Source: a bacterium (GTDB lineage: Bacteria > Armatimonadota > Zipacnadia > Zipacnadales > Zipacnadaceae). Taken from it: a stretch of DNA of 10,011 bases. The notes under the pieces are model-generated. The model had not been told where the DNA came from and did not search any database. It saw only the letters and a list, made by a program, of their open reading frames with translations. Position numbers and translations under genes: made by a program. Positions 1 to 6,437 of the stretch are shown here, piece after piece. The stretch is taken from positions 1 to 10,011 of the forward strand of contig JAUWJN010000061.1 in NCBI GenBank assembly GCA_030607655.1. Reading direction: 5' to 3'. The number at the start of each line of letters is the position of its first letter. The stretch's first letter is position 1.

Positions 1-481
1 CTAACTTCTGCTCTATCCAGTGCAACACCGGCATGCAGCCGGTGATCTGGCATAAGCCCACTTTGCGGCCAGCTATTAGCTCGCGGACCCGCTCGGTGGC
101 CCGGGCGTAGCGGTACATAAAACCCACCTGATTGAGGATGCCGGCCTCGGCAATGGCCTGCCGGCAGCAGTGCGCCTCCTCCAGCGAGAGTGCCGGTGGT
201 TTCTCGCAGAACAGTGCGATTCCTCGGCATGCAATCTCCACTATCGGCTCCACTCTCGCCTGCGGCGTGGTACACAATAACACTGCGTCCAGTTCCTGGC
301 TCTCCAGCATCTCCTCCCAGGAGCCAAAGGCTGTGCCGCCATACTGCGTGGCTGCCTTCTGCGCTTTCTCTTTGACCACATCGGCGTAGGTCACAAGGCG
401 AACGTTTTCGATTCCTGCTAAGACCTCCAGGTGCATATTGGCGATGTGACCTGTTCCGATTACTCCGATATTAACACTCAT
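1..481 (-). CDS. Gfo/Idh/MocA family NAD(P)-dependent oxidoreductase, N-terminal part (cut by window edge)
   Basis: The first 160 residues of a sugar or polyol dehydrogenase-like protein are visible; the reading frame is open to the window edge. The start MSVNIGVIGTGHIANMH holds the Rossmann dinucleotide loop (GTGHIA, residues 9-14). An EKP motif at 93-95 (CEKPPALS) and VGFMYRY at 119-125 are hallmarks of the Gfo/Idh/MocA family, in which EKP contributes the lysine near the nicotinamide. The C-terminal substrate domain lies outside the window, so the substrate (glucose, inositol or another sugar) cannot be named. The ATG at 481 is preceded by GGGAAG at a suitable distance. The stop of the isomerase gene lies only 24 nt upstream on the same strand, so the two are probably cotranscribed and act in one sugar oxidation/isomerisation route. 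Family assignment is secure; exact function is unknown. Confidence 0.9.
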   Translation of the reverse strand, partial: MSVNIGVIGTGHIANMHLEVLAGIENVRLVTYADVVKEKAQKAATQYGGTAFGSWEEMLESQELDAVLLCTTPQARVEPIVEIACRGIALFCEKPPALSLEEAHCCRQAIAEAGILNQVGFMYRYARATERVRELIAGRKVGLCQITGCMPVLHWIEQKL

Positions 482-505
482 TTTGTGGCTTCCCATCTTG
501 CTGGG

Positions 506-1327
506 TTAGAGTTTCTCTAGCCCAGCGGTCAGCCGCCTTATCACCTCGGCTGGTGCCAAGTCCCAAATCCACTCACTGTGCAGCTCCACGGACCAGTAGC
601 CATCATACCCGGTGCGCTGGCAGATGCCCGCCATAAGCCCGTTTATGTCTAGCACTCCCTCGCCAGGGAAGGTCCGGTCATCATGGGTTAGGTATTCAAT
701 GGGCTTGGCTAGGGCGTCATCAATGTGGACCAGGAACAGCTTGCCCGCAGGTAAGACCGCCAGGTCCTCTAAGCGACTGGGGCTGAGATAATAGTGGTAT
801 AGATCTAATACTAGTCCGAAATAGGGGCTATCAACCTCGCGGATGACTCTTATGGCAGTAGAAAGTGTCTCAATGGCAGGTATACGGGCCAGAAACTCCA
901 GAGCAATCTTGACGTTACGGTCGCTGGCGTGGGCACTCAGCCAGCCAGCGCGTCCGACGATAACCGCCATATCCTTCTCGCACTGTTCACTGCGCTCGCC
1001 AACCATAATTGTGACCAGTGTCGGAATGTCCAAGTCATGGCACAAGTCCAGACGTTTGACCAGATCGGCCTGTTGCTCGGCCCAGGTCGTCTGATCGGTA
1101 TCCAGGGTGAGAAGTCCGGGACATGCTCCCACTGGTGTAAGGCGGTTATCCGCCAACAATTGTCGGGCTTGCTCCCCAGTATTCCCAGCGGCCAGGTACG
1201 CAAATATCTTGTCCAGCCATAGCTCTACATAGGAGAAACCCGCCTGCTGATACATCGGCAATTCCTGTGCGAAGGGGACCTTCATAAGCGTGGCAGCATT
1301 GATTGCCCACTTAGTCGCATTGCTCAT
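506..1327 (-). CDS. sugar phosphate isomerase/epimerase, xylose isomerase-like TIM barrel
   Basis: A 273-residue protein of the AP-endonuclease-2/xylose-isomerase-like TIM-barrel family, which includes sugar epimerases, inosose dehydratases and hydroxypyruvate isomerases. Likely metal and substrate ligands lie in the expected order: E144 (IALEF), D175 and H178 (VLDLYHYY), H201 and D203/D204 (LVHIDDA), R218 with FPGEG (220-224), and E248 (WSVELH). The length is normal for the family. I choose the ATG at 1327 (MSNATKW) rather than the in-frame ATG nine codons upstream, because GGAGAGG (1337-1343) sits 9 nt ahead of it and lies inside the longer version. It precedes the Gfo/Idh/MocA gene by 24 nt; such pairs commonly interconvert and oxidise sugars or inositols. 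Upstream on the same strand is the 6S-like RNA, and read-through from its promoter may contribute to expression. The substrate cannot be read from the sequence. Confidence 0.88.
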   Translation of the reverse strand: MSNATKWAINAATLMKVPFAQELPMYQQAGFSYVELWLDKIFAYLAAGNTGEQARQLLADNRLTPVGACPGLLTLDTDQTTWAEQQADLVKRLDLCHDLDIPTLVTIMVGERSEQCEKDMAVIVGRAGWLSAHASDRNVKIALEFLARIPAIETLSTAIRVIREVDSPYFGLVLDLYHYYLSPSRLEDLAVLPAGKLFLVHIDDALAKPIEYLTHDDRTFPGEGVLDINGLMAGICQRTGYDGYWSVELHSEWIWDLAPAEVIRRLTAGLEKL

Positions 1328-1419
1328 AATGTGCTTCCTCTCCGCAATATTCAAAGCCCGCCGGCCCGTATCATGGCAAGGCCGATAAAGCCTCAGCTAC
1401 AAGAGGAAATCCGCCAGAA

Positions 1420-1608
1420 AGAAGAACGCCCTGCCGGAGCCGTGCGCCCGCGAGTCTTCGAACCCAAACAACATGTGGGTGCCCTCTCACGAGCTTTGCG
1501 TATTCCCGGGAGGGATGTCACGCCACTCATGAAGCCTAGGCTCCCGCTATCTGGGTGTTGGCCCGAGACTGTTTGGACGTCACGTACAACGCAGGGCGGT
1601 CTCCTAAT
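1420..1608 (-). ncRNA. ssrS: 6S RNA (candidate), regulator of RNA polymerase
   Basis: 6S RNA mimics an open promoter and sequesters housekeeping RNA polymerase holoenzyme. On the minus strand the expected fold can be drawn by hand. The closing stem pairs CGCCCUGC (1598-1591) perfectly with GCAGGGCG (1434-1427). Outside one mismatch it continues with AGGAGA (1605-1600) against UCUUCU (1425-1420). Inside, GUUGUACG (1590-1583) pairs with CGCACGGC (1446-1439), with one mismatch, after a 4-nt bulge. Inside this, AGUCU (1570-1566) can pair with AGACU (1457-1453), bordering the central bubble. The apical arm pairs UUCAUGAG (1533-1526) with CUCGUGAG (1493-1486). The 3' side of the bubble has the hairpin ACCCA...UGGGU (1480-1462), within a GGGCACCCAC...GGGUUCGAAG stretch resembling known 6S RNAs; the 5' side has CGGGCCA. 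The length of about 189 nt is typical, and the 5' end fits the promoter at 1615-1643. A structured leader of the isomerase gene is the alternative. Confidence 0.8.
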
Positions 1609-1614
1609 AGCATA

Positions 1615-1643
1615 AGTATACCACATCTGCCTCTGTATTACAA
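1615..1643 (-). promoter_or_regulatory. sigma70-type promoter of the 6S-like RNA
   Basis: Read on the minus strand, TTGTAA (1643-1638, 4 of 6 consensus) is separated by exactly 17 nt from TATACT (1620-1615, 5 of 6). Transcription would start at about 1608, three bases before the outermost paired base of the 6S-like fold. That agreement supports both calls. There are about 280 nt between this start and the isomerase ATG, and I see no convincing second promoter in that stretch. Confidence 0.75.
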
Positions 1644-1684
1644 GGCGCGGCCTCATCATCCATCAACCGTAGCCAGTCCGGTGA

Positions 1685-1759
1685 ACTGCTATTAGCAATG
1701 ACAGCAAGGGCAGCAACGACAGCAAGGGCAGCAAGGGCAGCAACGACTGCTATTAGCAA
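1685..1759. repeat. AGCAA-type tandem array flanked by a 14-bp palindromic direct repeat
   Basis: ACTGCTATTAGCAA occurs identically at 1685-1698 and 1746-1759. Its core TGCTA-T-TAGCA is itself a perfect inverted repeat. Between the copies lie imperfect 9-nt units of the type GCAGCAAGG/GCAGCAACG (about 1700-1745). After the second copy comes a degenerate stretch (GATAGTAACGGCAGCAAC). No protein is convincing here: translations are low-complexity shadows of the repeat. I regard it as non-coding repeat DNA between the 6S promoter and the 3' end of kdsC. Confidence 0.8.
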
Positions 1760-1824
1760 AGATAGTAACGGCAGCAACTGCGGCTATGCTGTGAAGAACG
1801 GAGCGAGGGGACGGTTCCCTTCCC

Positions 1825-1878
1825 TGCCGTTTTCTGTTGTTGTCTGTCGTTGTCTGTCGTCTTATGCCGTTTTCTGTT
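1825..1878. repeat. short direct repeats TGCCGTTTTCTGTT and TGTCTGTCGT
   Basis: TGCCGTTTTCTGTT is present at 1825-1838 and again at 1865-1878. Between them TGTCTGTCGT is duplicated exactly in tandem (1841-1850, 1851-1860). Read on the other strand this stretch contains GACGACAG and AACGGCA, words that recur in the rseP-ispG spacer (5272-5305), so it may belong to a dispersed family of simple repeats. The rest of the gene-free stretch 1644-1935 shows no gene. Confidence 0.75.
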
Positions 1879-1885
1879 CGTGGTT

Positions 1886-1908
1886 CCCCTCTCCGGAACG
1901 GAGAGGGG
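1886..1908. repeat. perfect 23-bp inverted repeat downstream of kdsC; possible transcript end or dispersed REP-like element
   Basis: CCCCTCTCCG (1886-1895) and CGGAGAGGGG (1899-1908) form a 10-bp perfect stem with a 3-nt loop, followed by TCAGGGGTGAGG. It lies 28 nt beyond the kdsC stop, so it could end that transcript. There is no T-tract on either strand, so it is not a classical intrinsic terminator. The wording, a CCCCTCTCC hairpin followed by a GGGGTGAGG tail, resembles intergenic palindromic repeats found in many copies in some bacterial genomes; that is recollection, not a search result. Confidence 0.6.
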
Positions 1909-1935
1909 TCAGGGGTGAGGCCGCCGTTGGCTGTG

Positions 1936-2436
1936 TTAGCCCGCACTACCGAGCTGCTGGGCAATCAAATCACATACCTCGCGGACCGCGCCATTGCCGG
2001 CTAAAGCTTTAGTGACGTAGTCAGCCTTGTCTCGTACCAAGGGCACCGCATCGGCGGGCGCGGCGCGGTGAGCAACTTCGTCCATTGGCGGCAGGTCAGT
2101 TATATCATCGCCCATATACACGGCCTGATCAGGAGTTAATTCACGCTCAGCCAGTACCTGCCGGACAACTGTAGCTTTGTCCTGGCAACCCATATACACC
2201 GCCCGAATACCCAGCCGGGCGGCGCGGGCGGGCACTATCGGCGTCTCGTCGGCAGTAACTAATACCACTTCCACGCCCAGCTTCTGCAGTCGGACCAATC
2301 CCAGGCCATCGCGCACATTAAACCGCTTCAGGGCTAGTCCCTCGGCGCCATAATACAAGCCGCCGTCAGTGAGGGTACCGTCCACGTCCAGTATCAGCAG
2401 TTTGACAGGCTGAGGTGGCCAGTTAGGTGTATTCAT
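1936..2436 (-). CDS. kdsC: 3-deoxy-D-manno-octulosonate 8-phosphate phosphatase (HAD superfamily, KdsC type)
   Basis: A 166-residue cytoplasmic phosphatase, the usual size for KdsC, which removes phosphate from KDO-8-P in making the KDO of lipopolysaccharide. HAD motif I is LDVDGTLTDG (nucleophile D17, acid/base D19). FNVRDGLG (39-46), the KdsC substrate and tetramer-contact signature, is intact. Motif II is LVTADET (T61), motif III includes K87 (CQDKATV), and motif IV is YMGDDITDLPPM (D110, D111). GNGAVREVCD near the C-terminus matches the family tail. Motif II normally reads ITGR; here TAD replaces TGR. The ATG at 2436 has AAGGAG 7 nt upstream. It is divergent from dxr, and no KDO synthase or isomerase genes are in view. 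A related HAD phosphatase of the same group, for example one acting on a nonulosonate 9-phosphate, is possible but less likely. Confidence 0.88.
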   Translation of the reverse strand: MNTPNWPPQPVKLLILDVDGTLTDGGLYYGAEGLALKRFNVRDGLGLVRLQKLGVEVVLVTADETPIVPARAARLGIRAVYMGCQDKATVVRQVLAERELTPDQAVYMGDDITDLPPMDEVAHRAAPADAVPLVRDKADYVTKALAGNGAVREVCDLIAQQLGSAG

Positions 2437-2491
2437 GGACTTGCTCCTTCATTGTGAGTGCAGCGCGTTAGCGGCCTTATGGGCCTTACTT

Positions 2492-2512
2492 GGCGGCCGG
2501 ATTGGGGCCGCC
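2492..2512. other. GC-rich hairpin in the kdsC-dxr divergent spacer
   Basis: GGCGGCC (2492-2498) and GGCCGCC (2506-2512) form a perfect 7-bp stem with a 7-nt loop (GGATTGG). It sits between the kdsC start and the dxr promoter, so it would lie in the kdsC leader if that transcript starts further upstream. There is no T-tract. Its role is unknown; it may be an operator-like site or a leader hairpin. No convincing kdsC promoter was found in the rest of the spacer (2437-2660). Confidence 0.45.
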
Positions 2513-2593
2513 GGTGCGGTTGGCTAGGTTCATCTATCACTCAGATTCACTACCTGACCACGATTTACCTTCCCCGTCTCTATGTCCGGTGGC

Positions 2594-2623
2594 TTGACAA
2601 GGCTAGGGCAAGGCTGTTATTCT
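2594..2623 (+). promoter_or_regulatory. sigma70-type promoter of the dxr-rseP-ispG operon
   Basis: A perfect -35 box TTGACA (2594-2599) is followed after 18 nt by TATTCT (2618-2623, 4 of 6 consensus). Transcription would begin near 2630, giving a leader of only about 30 nt before the dxr ATG at 2661. No good Shine-Dalgarno sequence is visible in that leader. Confidence 0.7.
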
Positions 2624-2660
2624 GGAGACAGATTGACAGGTAGATGGGCTTAGAACAACC

Positions 2661-3824
2661 ATGTCCCAGAAGCGCTTAGTCATCTTGGGATCCACCGGCT
2701 CCATCGGAGTCCAGACTCTACAGATAGTCCAGAGCCATCCCCAGCGTCTGCAGGTGGTAGGATTGGCGGCGGGCCGCAACTGGCAACAGTTGCTCCAGCA
2801 GGCCGAGCAGTTCTCAGTGCCAACCATAGCCCTGGCCGATGAAGCGGGGGCTGGAGAGCTGGCTGTCGCTGCTGCCGACCGGCAAGTCTACGGCGGCGAG
2901 GGCGGCTTGCAGCAGCTTGTGGAATCAACTGAGCCGGACCTGGTAGTCGGCGCCATATCGGGAATAGCCGGCCTGGGACCGGTGATGGCCGCTTTGGAGG
3001 CGGGCTGCGATGTAGCGCTGGCCAACAAGGAGCCTCTGGTAGCGGCGGGTGAGCTAGTTACCACTACTGCAGCCCGCGCCGGGGCGCAGCTCTTGCCCAT
3101 TGACAGTGAGATATCAGCAGTCTTTCAATGCTTGCAAGGCCAACAGCGCCAGGATGTGGAGAAGGTCCTGCTTACTGCTTCCGGCGGCCCCTTCGCTGAC
3201 TTGCGGGCTGATGAATTGCGCCAGGTTACTCCCCCGCAAGCCCTCGACCATCCGACCTGGCAGATGGGGCCGAAGGTAACGGTGGACTCGGCCACCCTGA
3301 TGAACAAGGGGTTCGAGGTCTTTGAGTTGAAATGGCTATTTGGCCTGGAGTTTGACCAGATTGAGGTTGTGGTGCACCACCAGAGCATTATACATTCATT
3401 AGTACAGTTCTGCGATGGGAGCATATTGGCCCAGTTGGGGCTGGCCGACATGCGAGTGCCGATACAATATGCGTTGTTCTACCCGGAGCGGGTAGCTAAT
3501 GAACTTCCCCGCCTGGATTTAGTGGCCGCCGGCCCTCTGACCTTTGCCGAGCCGGATCTGGACAAATTCCCGAATCTACGCCTGGCCTATGAAGCAGGCC
3601 AGGCTGGCGCCAGTTATCCGGCGGTATTAAATGCGGCCAATGAAGTGGCCGTGGAGCTATTCCTGTCTGAACAGATTGGCTTCTGCGATTTGCCCGCTGT
3701 GGTCGAGCGAGTTCTGGAGGCTCACGAGCCCATCTCGATAGACGATGTGCAGGATGTCAGGGAGGCAGACGCCTGGGCCCGAGATTGTACTATTAGCTTA
3801 GTACAAAGAATGAAAGATAATTAG
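2661..3824 (+). CDS. dxr: 1-deoxy-D-xylulose 5-phosphate reductoisomerase
   Basis: A cytoplasmic 387-residue enzyme converting DXP to 2-C-methyl-D-erythritol 4-phosphate with NADPH, the committed step of the MEP isoprenoid pathway. All landmarks are present: GSTGSIG (10-16) for NADPH, ANKEPLVAAGE (121-131), the metal ligands D148 and E150 in PIDSEISA, TASGGPF (172-178), the flexible-loop motif HPTWQMG (197-203, W200), and MNKGFEVFE (214-222), where E219 is the third metal ligand. VHHQSIIHS (238-246) and NAANEVAVELF (324-334) follow. The length is close to the usual 380-400 residues, so the protein looks intact. The ATG at 2661 places the nucleotide-binding loop correctly, but no strong ribosome binding site precedes it. 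It is the first gene of the operon; rseP starts 21 nt after its stop. In many relatives cdsA precedes dxr, whereas here a divergent kdsC does. Confidence 0.98.
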   Translation: MSQKRLVILGSTGSIGVQTLQIVQSHPQRLQVVGLAAGRNWQQLLQQAEQFSVPTIALADEAGAGELAVAAADRQVYGGEGGLQQLVESTEPDLVVGAISGIAGLGPVMAALEAGCDVALANKEPLVAAGELVTTTAARAGAQLLPIDSEISAVFQCLQGQQRQDVEKVLLTASGGPFADLRADELRQVTPPQALDHPTWQMGPKVTVDSATLMNKGFEVFELKWLFGLEFDQIEVVVHHQSIIHSLVQFCDGSILAQLGLADMRVPIQYALFYPERVANELPRLDLVAAGPLTFAEPDLDKFPNLRLAYEAGQAGASYPAVLNAANEVAVELFLSEQIGFCDLPAVVERVLEAHEPISIDDVQDVREADAWARDCTISLVQRMKDN

Positions 3825-3845
3825 AGCAACTAATAAGGTGAACCG

Positions 3846-5252
3846 ATGATTGAACAAATTGGCAGTATAGCAAATAGCATAGCCGCGGTAGTAGTAGTGC
3901 TGGGTCTGTGTATATATGCCCATGAGTTGGGTCATTTCGTGGCGGCGAAACTCTCGGGGATGCACGTGAAGGAGTTCGCCTTCGGGCTGGGGCCGGTGCT
4001 ATTCGGGTTCCAGCGCGGCGAGACCAGATATACCTTGCGAGCCGTCCCGTTTGGCGGCCTTAACGACATTGCCGGCATGGAGCCCGGCCAGCGCGACGTG
4101 GACCGCGGCTTCTATACGCGCCCCCGGTGGATGCAGATTGTGACTATCGTAGCGGGAGTATTTATGAACGTGGTGCTGGCGATGCTGATATTCTGGGCCA
4201 TCGCCGTATTTCGCGGCGTACCGGTGGCCGGCAGCGAGGCTACCTTTATAAGTGGTGTACTACCCAACCAGCCGGCGCAAGCGGCGGGCCTCCAAGCCGA
4301 CGACCAGATACTCGCGGTAGACGGAAATACCCACAGCCTGTGGATTGCCTCCGTGCACCCCGGCTCAGTAGCCCAGCAGGCAGGCCTCAAGGAAGATTGC
4401 TGGATTCTGAAAGCTGGCCCGCACGACATCAGTGTCCCGTCGGACTTGATAGCCGCGCTGATGACTGCTACTGCTGAATCGGTGCCCGTGGCCGTGGTGA
4501 ATTCACGGGCCAGTAGCATTAGTGAGGCCATACAAACACTACGGCTGCCCTCCCTGCCTCCCGCGCAGGTGGCAACGCCCGCGGCGGCAGTGAGACTTGC
4601 CGAGCAGGATTTGGGACTGACCTTTGCACCGCTTGACCAAAATACCATTGTGCGCTACATCTCAACCCGTCCGGAAAAGTTCCTGGCGTTGACCCTGCTG
4701 CGCAACGGGCAACAGATAGTCCAAACCGTACAGTCGGAGGCGACGTGGGAGCGCTTTGAGACGGTAACTGCCCAGGGCAAGCTGACCGCGCCCCATCGCC
4801 GGGTAGGCCGGATCGGGGTGATACTGTCGCCCGAGACGCGGCGCGCCGGGGTAATCGAAGGCCTGGGATATGGAGTGGTACAATCAGTGGGAGCGGTAGT
4901 CAGCGTTATAGACATACTCCACGCCATGGTGCAGCGGACGGTAGCCGTCGAGCCGGCGGGCCCGGTGGGCATAATAGCCATGATGGCCACCCAGGCCAAA
5001 GTCGGCTGGGCCGCAGTGCTGTCCCTGGGCGGAATAATAAGCGCTAACTTAGCAGTAATAAACCTGTTCCCTATACCGCCCTTTGATGGCTTTCACCTGG
5101 TCCTGATAGGCTATGAGGGCATCCTGCGCCGCCGCGTCGGCCCGCGCCACGAGACCATAGTGCGCCTGACCGGGATTATCCTGATTATGTTCCTCTTCGC
5201 CTGGCTGGTCGCTAAAGATGTTACTAACTTGATCCAGTACGGAACACCGTAA
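3846..5252 (+). CDS. rseP: site-2 intramembrane zinc metalloprotease, RseP/RasP type, with tandem PDZ-like segments
   Basis: A 468-residue inner-membrane protease that cleaves transmembrane segments, classically anti-sigma factors or remnant signal peptides. The first membrane helix carries the zinc motif HELGH (26-30, E27 catalytic). A second helix spans about 97-121. The matching motif NLFPIPPFDG (406-415, D414 third zinc ligand) lies in the C-terminal membrane part, with a last helix near 440-456. The middle region holds two PDZ-like stretches close together: ISGVLPNQPAQAAGLQADD onward (135-160) and ASVHPGSVAQQAGLKEDC onward (168-218). The first is short and lacks the usual second half. 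GPVGI (372-376) is also typical. AAGGTG lies shortly before the ATG. The position between dxr and ispG is standard, but the protease's substrates cannot be inferred. The length is normal to slightly long. Confidence 0.95.
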   Translation: MIEQIGSIANSIAAVVVVLGLCIYAHELGHFVAAKLSGMHVKEFAFGLGPVLFGFQRGETRYTLRAVPFGGLNDIAGMEPGQRDVDRGFYTRPRWMQIVTIVAGVFMNVVLAMLIFWAIAVFRGVPVAGSEATFISGVLPNQPAQAAGLQADDQILAVDGNTHSLWIASVHPGSVAQQAGLKEDCWILKAGPHDISVPSDLIAALMTATAESVPVAVVNSRASSISEAIQTLRLPSLPPAQVATPAAAVRLAEQDLGLTFAPLDQNTIVRYISTRPEKFLALTLLRNGQQIVQTVQSEATWERFETVTAQGKLTAPHRRVGRIGVILSPETRRAGVIEGLGYGVVQSVGAVVSVIDILHAMVQRTVAVEPAGPVGIIAMMATQAKVGWAAVLSLGGIISANLAVINLFPIPPFDGFHLVLIGYEGILRRRVGPRHETIVRLTGIILIMFLFAWLVAKDVTNLIQYGTP

Positions 5253-5255
5253 GAT

Positions 5256-5285
5256 AGTGGACAGTGGACAGACGACAGTGGACAG
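5256..5285. repeat. GTGGACAG tandem repeats in the rseP-ispG spacer
   Basis: AGTGGACAG occurs at 5256-5264 and 5263-5271 (overlapping by two bases), and again at 5277-5285 after ACGAC. The array fills half of the 58-nt spacer between the rseP stop and the ispG start and is followed by GGCAAGTAACGGCAAAGG. It shares GACGACAG and AACGGCA with the repeat area near 1825-1878. It does not resemble a promoter or terminator. Confidence 0.75.
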
Positions 5286-5310
5286 GAATGGCAAGTAACG
5301 GCAAAGGCCA

Positions 5311-6405
5311 ATGATGACTGAAGCTGAGGATAATCTGTCCATCCCTGCTTCGCGGCGGCCTACCCGGGCCGTAATGGCCGGAGAGGTGCAAATTGGCGGC
5401 GGCGCGCCCGTGTCGGTGCAGACGATGACTAAAACCGATACCGCCGATACCGACGCTACCCTGGCCCAAATCCGCGCGGCAGCCGCCGCCGGCGCCGATA
5501 TAGTGCGGGTCGCGATACCCAATCAGCAAGTCCTGGACAGCTTTGATGAAATCACCGCCGCCAGCCCTCTCCCCGTGGTGGCGGATATTCATTTTGATTA
5601 TCGCCTGGCAGTAGCCGCCGCTGAGCGCGGGGCGGCTAAACTGCGCGTCAATCCGGGTAACATCGGCGATGACCGCCGCCGCGCGGCGGTCATCGAGTCG
5701 GCACAGGCGGCGGGCATTCCCGTCCGACTGGGCGTAAACGCCGGTTCGTTGGAGAAAGATATTCTGGAGAAATATGGTCACCCGACCGCTGAAGCCCTCG
5801 CCGAAAGTGCTCTGGGCAGCGTCCAACGTGTCGAGAGGCTGGATTTCCGCGACATCGTGGTCTCCATCAAGGCTTCCGATGTGCCGACTACGCTAGCAGC
5901 CAACCGGCTTTTCGCCCAAGAGACTGATGTGCCCCTGCATATAGGGATTACTGAGGCGGGCTTCGGCGCGGCGGGAGTAGTGCGGTCAGCGGTGGGTTTG
6001 GGGCTGCTGCTGGCCGAGGGCCTGGGCGATACCCTCCGGGTATCGCTGACCGATGATCCGACCGAAGAGGTGCGGGTTGGCCGCAGTATATTGCTGGAGT
6101 TAGGGCTGCTGTCGGGGCCGCGGCTGGTGTCCTGCCCTACCTGCGGGCGGTGCAAGGGGGACCTGCGCCCGATAGCTGAAGAAGTGGAGCAGGCCCTCCA
6201 GGATATTGACGCACCGATTGTGGTAGCGGTAATGGGCTGCGAGGTCAACGGCCCCGGCGAGGCGAAGGAAGCCGACATCGGCCTGGCCTGCGGCGGCGAC
6301 TATGCCGTCATCTTCCGCCACGGCCAGCTAATCAAGCGGGTGAAAATGTCGGAGGCGGCAGAAGAATTGCTCGAGGAGATTCGAGCCTTGGAATTGCCCA
6401 CGTAA
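5311..6405 (+). CDS. ispG: 4-hydroxy-3-methylbut-2-enyl diphosphate synthase (flavodoxin/ferredoxin), IspG
   Basis: A 364-residue [4Fe-4S] enzyme that reductively opens methylerythritol cyclodiphosphate to HMBPP, the penultimate MEP step. The N-terminal TIM barrel starts with GEVQIGGGAPVSVQTMT, then ADIVRVAIP (62-70), ADIHFDYRLA (91-100) and LRVNPGNIG (111-119). The C-terminal domain has the cluster ligands C275 and C278 in SCPTCGR, C310 in MGCEVNGPGEA, and E317. The size is that of the short bacterial form without the inserted domain found in plants and some bacteria. Two consecutive ATG codons (5311 and 5314) make the exact start uncertain, and only a weak AAAGG precedes them. The repeat-filled 58-nt spacer after rseP still fits cotranscription. 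ProS would normally come next; an unrelated gene lies there instead. Confidence 0.97.
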   Translation: MMTEAEDNLSIPASRRPTRAVMAGEVQIGGGAPVSVQTMTKTDTADTDATLAQIRAAAAAGADIVRVAIPNQQVLDSFDEITAASPLPVVADIHFDYRLAVAAAERGAAKLRVNPGNIGDDRRRAAVIESAQAAGIPVRLGVNAGSLEKDILEKYGHPTAEALAESALGSVQRVERLDFRDIVVSIKASDVPTTLAANRLFAQETDVPLHIGITEAGFGAAGVVRSAVGLGLLLAEGLGDTLRVSLTDDPTEEVRVGRSILLELGLLSGPRLVSCPTCGRCKGDLRPIAEEVEQALQDIDAPIVVAVMGCEVNGPGEAKEADIGLACGGDYAVIFRHGQLIKRVKMSEAAEELLEEIRALELPT

Positions 6406-6422
6406 TTGCGTAGAGATGCGCA

Positions 6423-6429
6423 GGGGAGG
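6423..6429 (+). promoter_or_regulatory. ribosome binding site that selects a TTG start
   Basis: GGGGAGG lies directly against an in-frame GTG (6429) and so cannot serve it. It is spaced 8 nt from the in-frame TTG at 6438, which is the better start for the next gene. Confidence 0.7.
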
Positions 6430-6437
6430 TGTCTCAA

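Noticed and set aside
1328..1354. Start of the isomerase gene at the upstream ATG (1354)
   Set aside because: The GGAGAGG ribosome binding site lies inside this extension and is well spaced from the ATG at 1327; the extra residues do not look like the family N-terminus.
1331..1659. ORFs on both strands over the 6S region
   Set aside because: They have no recognisable protein features, and the stretch is explained by a promoter plus a folded RNA.
1700..1747. Possible CRISPR array
   Set aside because: Units are about 9 nt, contiguous and imperfect; there are no 25-40 nt repeats with unique spacers.
1692..2012. ORFs over the repeat region (Cys-rich or Ala/Arg-rich translations)
   Set aside because: The unusual composition comes directly from the short tandem repeats; there is no ribosome binding site or family resemblance.
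2633..2638. Second TTGACA as an alternative -35 box for dxr
   Set aside because: No -10 box follows at 16-18 nt, and the start would fall inside dxr.
6429..6431. GTG start for the HEPN-like gene
   Set aside because: The Shine-Dalgarno sequence abuts this codon; the TTG at 6438 has proper spacing.
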